Positions 5,761 through 10,225 of a stretch of 10,225 nucleotides of DNA are shown piece after piece. The stretch's first letter is position 1; each line of letters opens with the position of its first letter. The DNA lies in assembly GCA_002726925.1 (NCBI GenBank), contig PBTJ01000129.1:1-10225 (forward strand). Reading direction: 5' to 3'. The position numbers and the translations under genes are program-made. A model generated the notes under the pieces. That model was not told the DNA's origin. It made no database searches and saw only the letters and a program-made list of their open reading frames with translations. The stretch is from Gammaproteobacteria bacterium. GTDB lineage: Bacteria; Pseudomonadota; Gammaproteobacteria; Pseudomonadales; Azotimanducaceae.

Positions 5761-7092
5761 CTATACGCCAAGCCGCATGATGTCCAAGAATTCCGGAATG
5801 CGCTTGCCGAGCTGGAAAAAACCCCGACTTGCGTGAGGCCATACCAAACGGTCGTAATCACGCATCTGCATGCGCAGGCTAATGCCCTTGCAGGCCAACC
5901 GATTTCTCAGCGCCCGGAGGCGTAGGCGCGTCGGCCCGATGGGTGCGTAGGCACAAACCACTGCGTCCATTCTATGTTCTACCAGCCACTGCACCAAGGT
6001 TTCATCGTCTAAGGCGGGCTCTGCACAGGGCAATCCTGCCGCGGCGTAATGACGGGTAAAGCGCTGCAACCCATCGTGTATGGCCGATTCGGTAAAGCGG
6101 CTAACAAGCCTGCTGCTGCTGGCGATGACGCTGCGCGGTGATGCACTCAAAGCCACAACGCCCTGCGGTTGTTGCGACGGCATCCAAGAGAGGTCTTCTT
6201 CAGTGAGTAACAGTGCGGTGCGGCCGTGATTTTCGCGATAGCCAGTGACATCGGCAGTTTCGGGCGCTGGCCAACGTATTTCTGTCTTTTGCAGCGCCTT
6301 AGCCGACAGGTGCTCGGGCAAGTTAAACGTAGCGGTCGCAAGCTTATTGAGGCCCAGCTCATGATCGCTTCGTCCTGCCAATCGTGCTTGCGCGCAAGTC
6401 CTAATATTCTTGGCCGTAGCCAGATAAGACTTGCCTGCTGTATGCAGACCAGCCACCCATCGCCAGCCTAGCGTATTGCTCGCTGGATCGCCGTCGATCA
6501 GGTGCCGCACAAAAAAGTCGGCGCCAAGCTGCCAAGGCAACTTCAGGGTGAAAATCCAAATAGAGGCAAACCACATACGCGCATGATTATGCAGGTAACC
6601 GGTACGGATCAGTTCTTCACACCATTCATTAAACACGGGGATATGGGTCGCCCCATTCACAGCGGCGGTGTAGTCATTGCTTTCTCGTCGGTTTTGCGTT
6701 GCGCGCTGAAAAATCCTTGGCAGCTGCTGCTGATACTCAGGCCACAGCAGGCGCCGCTGCTCTAGCCACCCCTTCCAATAGCTGCGCCAGAAGACCTCCT
6801 GTACGAATTTAAACGCCTCACTTTGCGAGTGCTCGGCAAGAACTCGAGACAGTACGTCGTTTTCGTCAATCAAACGGTGACGCAAAAAGGGCGAAAGCAA
6901 CGACACATGACCGTGCCTCCCAGACCCTAGGTCAGAGTTTCGATGGGTCTGGTACGCGCGCCCTGCCTTGCTACTAAATGCTGCAAGCTGTTCGAGTCCT
7001 TGCGCTCGAGTAGCTTGCGGCGGCCAAGCTGGCTGAACGGCCTCGTACCAGCTGCTTGCTGGCTCACTAGCTCCTAGCGACATCTGCTGCAT
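5761..7092 (-). CDS. Cryptochrome/photolyase-family FAD-binding protein with apparent domain permutation
   Basis: This protein has 443 residues from ATG 7092, chosen because GGAGG lies 8 nt upstream; the frame opens further up but without such a site. Residues about 50-235 are the photolyase FAD-binding helical domain: LGSGRHGHVSLLSP (55-68), FVQEVFWRSYWKGW (96-109), GYLHNHARMWFAS (165-177) and DGDPASNTLGWRW (200-212), which holds the Asn/Trp region around the flavin. The usual N-terminal alpha/beta antenna domain is absent. Instead residues about 288-440 show alternating strands and helices (ALLLTEEDLSW, GVVALSAS, a helix ending GLPC, DAVVCAYAPIGPTRLRLRAL, WPHASRGFFQLGKRI) that resemble that antenna domain placed at the C-terminus. 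Likely roles are light-dependent DNA repair or blue-light sensing; which of these cannot be decided. It is a single gene, divergent from the next plus-strand gene. Confidence 0.88.
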   Translation of the reverse strand: MQQMSLGASEPASSWYEAVQPAWPPQATRAQGLEQLAAFSSKAGRAYQTHRNSDLGSGRHGHVSLLSPFLRHRLIDENDVLSRVLAEHSQSEAFKFVQEVFWRSYWKGWLEQRRLLWPEYQQQLPRIFQRATQNRRESNDYTAAVNGATHIPVFNEWCEELIRTGYLHNHARMWFASIWIFTLKLPWQLGADFFVRHLIDGDPASNTLGWRWVAGLHTAGKSYLATAKNIRTCAQARLAGRSDHELGLNKLATATFNLPEHLSAKALQKTEIRWPAPETADVTGYRENHGRTALLLTEEDLSWMPSQQPQGVVALSASPRSVIASSSRLVSRFTESAIHDGLQRFTRHYAAAGLPCAEPALDDETLVQWLVEHRMDAVVCAYAPIGPTRLRLRALRNRLACKGISLRMQMRDYDRLVWPHASRGFFQLGKRIPEFLDIMRLGV

Positions 7093-7238
7093 GCTTGAGA
7101 CCTCCAGTGGGACGACGGGAAGCAAAGATGCCCTGCGATGGCCTCGAACGCACAAGCTGTCGCAAACTTGTCGCATTCGAAGGCGCGATCAAATAGGACA
7201 TTTCTACACCCTTTGGCTAAATTTCGCTTGGCGGTTGC

Positions 7239-7244
7239 GGATCA
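7239..7244 (-). promoter_or_regulatory. Possible sigma-E (ChrR/ECF11-type) -35 motif upstream of the photolyase gene
   Basis: On the minus strand this hexamer reads TGATCC, identical to the -35 core of the singlet-oxygen sigma-E regulon known from Rhodobacter, which includes photolyase genes. About 18-19 bp downstream the sequence is TTAGCC, only a loose match to the expected -10. It is about 147 bp before ATG 7092. A six-base match alone is weak. The remaining 7093-7300 gap holds no gene; it also contains two TGTCGCA copies (7158-7164, 7169-7175). Confidence 0.2.
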
Positions 7245-7300
7245 CCAACCCGATCGACGCGTTCGCCTGACAAAACGAAGATTCAGCCGAGGAAATATCT

Positions 7301-7630
7301 TTGCAACACGGAAAGTGGCATTTCGAACCCGAGGATGGCGGACACGTAGCTTTGCAGATACTGCAGCTTCAACCAGTGGACCCTGTCGCATATCGGATGA
7401 GCGACGTGTGGGGTTATGACCAAGACGAACTACCTATCGAACCCTTCGATATAGAAATTCGCGTAACAGCCCCATCGGTTTTGGAAGGGCTCAAGGTCTT
7501 TGCCGATGCGGTACAGGCCTACATGCAGGAAAATTTTGGTGGCTACGCCAGAGAGCAGTTTCTAGAGCGCCTCGATTGGCAGGATGAATACGCTGAAGTC
7601 AGGATTTGCCAGATCACCATGGAAGGTTGA
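7301..7630 (+). CDS. Small hypothetical protein, TTG start
   Basis: This 109-residue acidic protein is not one I recognise. I start it at TTG 7301 because GAGGA lies 8-9 nt upstream; the next in-frame ATG (7397) would remove the first 32 residues and has no better site. Visible composition: an N-terminal part WHFEPEDGGHVALQILQLQPVDP, probably beta-rich; IEIRVTAPSVLEGLKVFADAVQAYM (about 51-75), strand then amphipathic helix; then a second helix FGGYAREQFLERLDW and a final strand AEVRICQITMEG. This looks like a compact alpha/beta fold. No signal peptide or membrane segment. It is divergent from the photolyase gene and convergent with the Ddn-like gene. The stop is TGA. Confidence 0.7.
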   Translation: MQHGKWHFEPEDGGHVALQILQLQPVDPVAYRMSDVWGYDQDELPIEPFDIEIRVTAPSVLEGLKVFADAVQAYMQENFGGYAREQFLERLDWQDEYAEVRICQITMEG

Positions 7631-7634
7631 ACGC

Positions 7635-7658
7635 CCAGTGCCGCAGTCGTAACTGGCA
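7635..7658. terminator. Weak hairpin in a convergent gap
   Basis: TGCC (7639-7642) and AGT (7645-7647) can pair with ACT (7652-7654) and GGCA (7655-7658) around loop CGTA, with a GC bulge; an alternative pairing is CCAGT (7635-7639) with ACTGG (7652-7656). It lies just after the TGA of the small gene and before the end of the convergent Ddn-like gene. No U-tract follows. The rest of 7631-7720 shows nothing. Confidence 0.22.
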
Positions 7659-7720
7659 TCGATCAATCATCTGGTGCACTTAACTCAGCCGGATAACAGT
7701 CGACGGGCACGCGCGTTGAT

Positions 7721-8173
7721 TCAAGCAACCAATGTCAGCTCAATTAATACATGCCGTTCGGCGGCCGCCGCCAACTCCTCTTTGATCGGCTCGCCAGCCT
7801 GCATGCCGACGCCGGAAAAAATTGCACTTACGCGGCTGCGGCGACAAAACCCTGCGAGGGCGTCGCGCTTTTTACATAGATCTGACTCAATGACGTTGAC
7901 AGAGGCGTCCTTCTTCTCGCCTTCATGTACTATTTGTATACATCGAGCCTCGAGCAAATTTCTCCACCAGACACCATTGATATCTGTCATGCAAAGCAGC
8001 TGCTTGCCGTCCACTTCAGCGCCCGGCATGTAGCTAACCGGAATTGCAAAAGAGCGGCCACTGCGTCGTCCTTTGAACATTAGAACCATTACCTGATGAC
8101 TGAATAGCCAGTGCAGAGGCGTTCGCGAGGCCACGAACACAATTGGGTTGATCCATCGAAACAGAGTTTTCAT
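7721..8173 (-). CDS. Ddn/DUF385-like nitroreductase-fold protein
   Basis: From ATG 8173 the protein has 150 residues. The segment MVLMFKGRRSGRSFAIPVSY (29-48) matches the family core in which a strand is followed by G-R-x-S-G and a P-V-x-Y strand; WWRNLLEA (69-76) matches the conserved W-x-x-N-L helix; then IQIVHEGE resembles the following strand. This is the pattern of the split-barrel family of deazaflavin (F420)-dependent quinone or nitro reductases, also found in bacteria without F420 evidence. The typical end strand IELTLV is present. The N-terminus (residues 1-25) is hydrophobic and may contact the membrane. A GTG at 8191 is an alternative start but has no ribosome site; ATG 8173 has only a weak GGA. 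Cofactor and substrate are unknown, and F420 use in this organism is doubtful. Confidence 0.72.
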   Translation of the reverse strand: MKTLFRWINPIVFVASRTPLHWLFSHQVMVLMFKGRRSGRSFAIPVSYMPGAEVDGKQLLCMTDINGVWWRNLLEARCIQIVHEGEKKDASVNVIESDLCKKRDALAGFCRRSRVSAIFSGVGMQAGEPIKEELAAAAERHVLIELTLVA

Positions 8174-8227
8174 AAGTCCATAGTTTGGCACTCTGACGGT
8201 GAAGAGAAAGCAAAGGTTCGACGGGCA

Positions 8228-8267
8228 AAGTTCACAACAAGTTCACAACAAGTTCACGAGCGAACTT
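8228..8267. repeat. Three 11-bp tandem repeats plus an inverted half-site
   Basis: AAGTTCACAAC occurs at 8228-8238 and 8239-8249, and a third copy AAGTTCACGAG at 8250-8260. The third copy's AAGTTC (8250-8255) also forms an inverted repeat with GAACTT (8262-8267). The 11-bp period is one helical turn, so repeated protein sites would face the same side of DNA. The block ends 13 bp before ATG 8281, overlapping the likely promoter or leader of the 97-residue gene and facing the divergent Ddn-like gene. A cooperative operator is a reasonable guess. Confidence 0.6.
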
Positions 8268-8280
8268 GCAAGGTCAATTC

Positions 8281-8574
8281 ATGAATGCGATCGATACTGT
8301 CAAAGACGCGCTCCGACCGAAATTTGAAGACCTACTCCTGCATTTAAATAGTACGGATCAGATGGCGGCTTCAGGATTCTTTACCAAGCTATTTGTTGAC
8401 TTGAATGCTGTGGCTTCAGAGGAGCAATTATTGGAACTGTTCATCGAACTATCAACGACAGCATTCCTGGGTATTTCTTTCGATGAATTGGCGCTAGCGC
8501 AGATCGACGATATTTTGATGACAGCAGAACAAGTCTCGCAAACATTTTCAGTGACCGGCGAAAACCCTCAATAG
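8281..8574 (+). CDS. Small acidic hypothetical protein
   Basis: I do not recognise this 97-residue protein. The start is ATG 8281, with AAGG 7 nt upstream; a TTG at 8266 is less likely. The sequence is rich in Asp, Glu, Leu, Phe and Ala with few basic residues and no Cys or Trp. It reads as several amphipathic helices: TVKDALRPKFEDLLLHL (6-22), MAASGFFTKLFVDLNAV (28-44), EEQLLELFIELSTTAF (47-62) and DELALAQIDDILMTAEQVSQTF. An all-helical small regulator, adaptor or carrier-like fold would fit, but the Asp-Ser-Leu motif of acyl carrier proteins is absent. It is preceded by the 11-bp tandem repeats, which suggests controlled expression. Confidence 0.72.
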   Translation: MNAIDTVKDALRPKFEDLLLHLNSTDQMAASGFFTKLFVDLNAVASEEQLLELFIELSTTAFLGISFDELALAQIDDILMTAEQVSQTFSVTGENPQ

Positions 8575-8585
8575 TTCCGAGCCCC

Positions 8586-8598
8586 CGGGCAGCGCCCG
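8586..8598 (+). terminator. Short GC hairpin after the 97-residue gene
   Basis: CGGGC (8586-8590) pairs with GCCCG (8594-8598) around loop AGC, 12 bp after the TAG. The stem is short and followed by CAAAG, not T residues, so termination strength is doubtful. Confidence 0.3.
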
Positions 8599-8645
8599 CA
8601 AAGAAAGCTAATGACTGAGCGAACTATGCTGAGAGTCGTTCCACT

Positions 8646-8658
8646 TTGGAACTTCCAA
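8646..8658. promoter_or_regulatory. Perfect odd palindrome upstream of the metX-like gene
   Basis: TTGGAA-C-TTCCAA is a perfect inverted repeat with six-base arms around one central base, 41 bp before GTG 8699. Its left arm resembles a -35 box (four of six), with CATACC about 16 bp downstream as a poor -10, so a bound regulator could block or recruit polymerase. It does not resemble the MetJ box AGACGTCT. No methionine or SAM riboswitch is evident in the 124-bp gap. Confidence 0.35.
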
Positions 8659-8698
8659 TACCAATCTCATACCGATTATCTGGCATCAGGGAGGCCGC

Positions 8699-9784
8699 GT
8701 GAAAGCCGCTAAATATCTAGAAATTCAGGGCCGTTTCGCGATGCAGCGCGGCCATCTGATAAACCCTACTATCGCGTTTGAGACTTGGGGCACACTGAAC
8801 GCAAGCGCCGACAATGCGGTGCTAATTTTCACAGGTTTGTCCCCATCGGCCCACGCAGCTTCTTCTCCCATGGACCCTTCAGCGGGATGGTGGGAGGACA
8901 TGATTGGACACGGCAAGCCTTTAGATACCAACTGTTACTTCATCATCTGCATCAACTCCCTAGGCAGTTGCTTCGGCAGCACGGGTCCTGCAAGTGACAA
9001 CCCTGAAACTCAGGAACCCTACCGTCTGGATTTTCCGGTACTCACCGTCGAGGATATCGCCACTTCGGCTTCTCATGTGCTTGACCACTTAGGCATTGGC
9101 CAACTGCATACGGTGGTTGGTGCCTCCATGGGCGGTATGACCGCCCTCGCCTTTGCCCTCGAGCAGCCAGCACGCTGCAAACGGTTGGTGTCAATTTCTT
9201 CGGCTGCCCGAGCGCTACCCCACGCCATCGCGCTGCGTTCGCTGCAGCGTGAGATCATTCGAAAGGACCCGATCTGGCAAAACGGGCAGTACGATACCGA
9301 TGGTCATGGCCCGATTACCGGTATGCGCCTAGCACGCAAATTGGGCATGATCAGCTACCGTTCAGGTGAGGAATGGGCGGAACGCTTTGGTCGTGAGCGC
9401 GCACCGGATTTCACCGAGTCAGACACACCCTTTGGCATTGATTTTGAGGTGGAGTCCTATCTAGAGAGCCATGCAAACCGATTTACCGGATCTTTTGACG
9501 CCAACTGCTATTTGTACCTGTCCCGAGCCATGGACCTATTTGACGGCCTCGACCACGGCGGGAGCCTCACCGCGAGTTTCAGCAGCCTGCAGCTCGAATC
9601 AGCCATGGTGATCGGCGTCGGTACGGACATCTTGTTTCCAATCGTTCAACAACAAGCGTTAGCGGACGCACTCGCGGAAAAGGTGTCAGACGTCGCCTTT
9701 GTGGCGCTGGACAGTCTGCAAGGTCATGATTCGTTCTTGGTCGACATGGACCGTTTTCGGCCGGCCATGGCCGCCTACTTTTAG
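8699..9784 (+). CDS. metX: MetX-family homoserine/serine O-acyltransferase
   Basis: This 361-residue alpha/beta hydrolase-fold acyltransferase should transfer an acetyl or succinyl group from CoA to homoserine, the first committed step of methionine synthesis, or to serine in some relatives. Conserved segments: WWEDMIGHGKPLDT (64-77), FIICINSLGSCFGSTGP (81-97), the nucleophile elbow GASMGGM with S143, D310 in GVGTDILFP and H343 in QGHDSF. S143 coincides with the nucleophile position in Haemophilus homoserine acetyltransferase. GLSPSAHAAS and NSLGS differ from the AHVAG and NVLGG motifs I associate with typical homoserine acetyltransferases and recall MetX relatives that act as serine O-succinyltransferases; I cannot settle the substrate. 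The GTG start is supported by AGGGAGG 4 nt upstream. It stands alone, convergent with selD. Confidence 0.9.
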   Translation: MKAAKYLEIQGRFAMQRGHLINPTIAFETWGTLNASADNAVLIFTGLSPSAHAASSPMDPSAGWWEDMIGHGKPLDTNCYFIICINSLGSCFGSTGPASDNPETQEPYRLDFPVLTVEDIATSASHVLDHLGIGQLHTVVGASMGGMTALAFALEQPARCKRLVSISSAARALPHAIALRSLQREIIRKDPIWQNGQYDTDGHGPITGMRLARKLGMISYRSGEEWAERFGRERAPDFTESDTPFGIDFEVESYLESHANRFTGSFDANCYLYLSRAMDLFDGLDHGGSLTASFSSLQLESAMVIGVGTDILFPIVQQQALADALAEKVSDVAFVALDSLQGHDSFLVDMDRFRPAMAAYF

Positions 9785-9799
9785 GCAACCTCTTGTGGT

Positions 9800-9815
9800 C
9801 GCCGCCATTGCGGCG
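9800..9815. terminator. Hairpin between the convergent metX-like and selD genes
   Basis: CGCCGC (9800-9805) pairs with GCGGCG (9810-9815) around loop CATT, a perfect 6-bp GC stem. It lies 15 bp after the metX stop and directly after the selD stop read on the other strand. Only TT follows on the plus strand, so it is an imperfect candidate for a shared terminator. Confidence 0.45.
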
Positions 9816-9816
9816 T

Positions 9817-10225
9817 TCAGCTAATCCTTCGAGTTGATGAGGGCACAATTTCACCGATCATGGCTGCTTCGATCTGCTGGGCCCGCAGCGCTGTTAAGCA
9901 GCTGTCAGCCTGATGCGCAGGCACGCTTGCCAGCAAGCCGCCAGAGGTTTGCGGATCGCTAAGTAGCGCCAGAATCTCTGCGTCGAGATCTGCGGACAAG
10001 GTAAAGTCGGCAAGGACTAGCGCATTCGAAGCCTGCAGGGAACTCGCAATGCCCTGCTTTGCCATGAGCAACGCTCCTGGCAGCAAGGGTATATCGTTCA
10101 GGTGTAAAGACACCCCACAATCGCTACCTCGCAGTATCTCTGACAGGTGTCCTAACAGCCCGAACCCTGTGACATCGGTCAATGCATTCACTGCGTAGTT
10201 CCGCAAGACCTCTACTGAGAGTGCA
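9817..10225 (-). CDS. selD: Selenophosphate synthetase SelD, C-terminal part; 5' end outside the window
   Basis: The visible 135 residues are the C-terminal domain of SelD, which makes selenophosphate from selenide and ATP for selenocysteine tRNA charging and, where present, selenouridine formation. The frame is open to the window edge, reading ALSVEVLRNYAVNALTDVTG at the start. The family motifs TDVTGFGLLGHLSE, IPLLPGA, LSDPQTSGGLL and GEIVP are all present in the expected order. Bacterial SelD is about 345 residues, so the ATP-binding N-terminal domain with the catalytic Cys or Sec and Lys lies beyond 10225. It ends with TGA at 9817-9819, which here is a true stop since similarity ends there. 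Its presence supports selenocysteine use by the gene at 4654. No selA, selB or selC is visible in the window. Confidence 0.95.
   Translation of the reverse strand, partial: ALSVEVLRNYAVNALTDVTGFGLLGHLSEILRGSDCGVSLHLNDIPLLPGALLMAKQGIASSLQASNALVLADFTLSADLDAEILALLSDPQTSGGLLASVPAHQADSCLTALRAQQIEAAMIGEIVPSSTRRIS

Noticed and set aside
7158..7175. Two TGTCGCA direct repeats at 11-bp spacing upstream of the photolyase gene, as an operator.
   Set aside because: Only two short copies and no recognised regulator motif; noted within the gap description but not strong enough for its own claim.
7721..7756. TGA stop of the Ddn-like gene as another selenocysteine codon.
   Set aside because: The family's usual C-terminal strand ends at this stop and the extension beyond it shows no redox motif or family similarity.
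8228..8267. Tandem repeats as a CRISPR array or replication iterons.
   Set aside because: The units are 11 bp with no spacers, only three copies, and no replication or Cas gene is nearby.
9579..9854. A minus-strand 91-residue frame spanning the metX and selD ends.
   Set aside because: It overlaps two well-supported genes and has a Pro/Arg-rich shadow composition.

Overview
The window looks like chromosomal DNA of a free-living, probably marine, gammaproteobacterium. This is an inference from a close YghU homologue, a cytoplasmic S1 sulfatase, a photolyase-family protein, MetX, moderate GC and compact genes with good Shine-Dalgarno sites. No rRNA, tRNA, insertion sequence, CRISPR array or phage gene is visible.

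Layout. From 1 to 4478 five genes run on the minus strand with gaps of 43-81 bp. In transcription order they are an extended SDR (NAD-dependent epimerase/reductase type), a DUF427 protein, a small unknown protein, a sulfatase and a YghU-type glutathione S-transferase cut by the window start. A 175-bp divergent gap follows. From 4654 the plus strand carries a short ArsC-family gene with an in-frame TGA at codon 14, then a nitroreductase. A photolyase-family gene (minus) converges on these. Next come a small unknown gene (plus), a Ddn/DUF385-like gene (minus), a 97-residue unknown gene (plus) preceded by 11-bp tandem repeats, a MetX-family acyltransferase (plus), and the 3' part of selD (minus) running off the window end.

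The main result is the gene at 4654-4995. Reading TGA as selenocysteine gives a continuous 113-residue thioredoxin-fold protein with a U-T-S-C redox motif where relatives have C-x-x-C. A hairpin with a G at the first loop position sits 24 nt after the TGA, as expected of a bacterial SECIS element. The selenophosphate synthetase gene selD lies about 5 kb away. An automatic gene caller would cut or miss this gene. The ArsC-family (seleno)protein group is already known by name, so the novelty lies in this member, its context and its unknown substrate.

The second result is the photolyase-family protein. It has the FAD-binding helical domain at its N-terminus, and its C-terminal 150 residues look like the photolyase alpha/beta antenna domain. 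This suggests a circularly permuted architecture.

The convergent gene pairs have short GC-rich hairpins between them without U-tracts. Several repeats and palindromes lie in the intergenic gaps and are listed as candidate control sites only.
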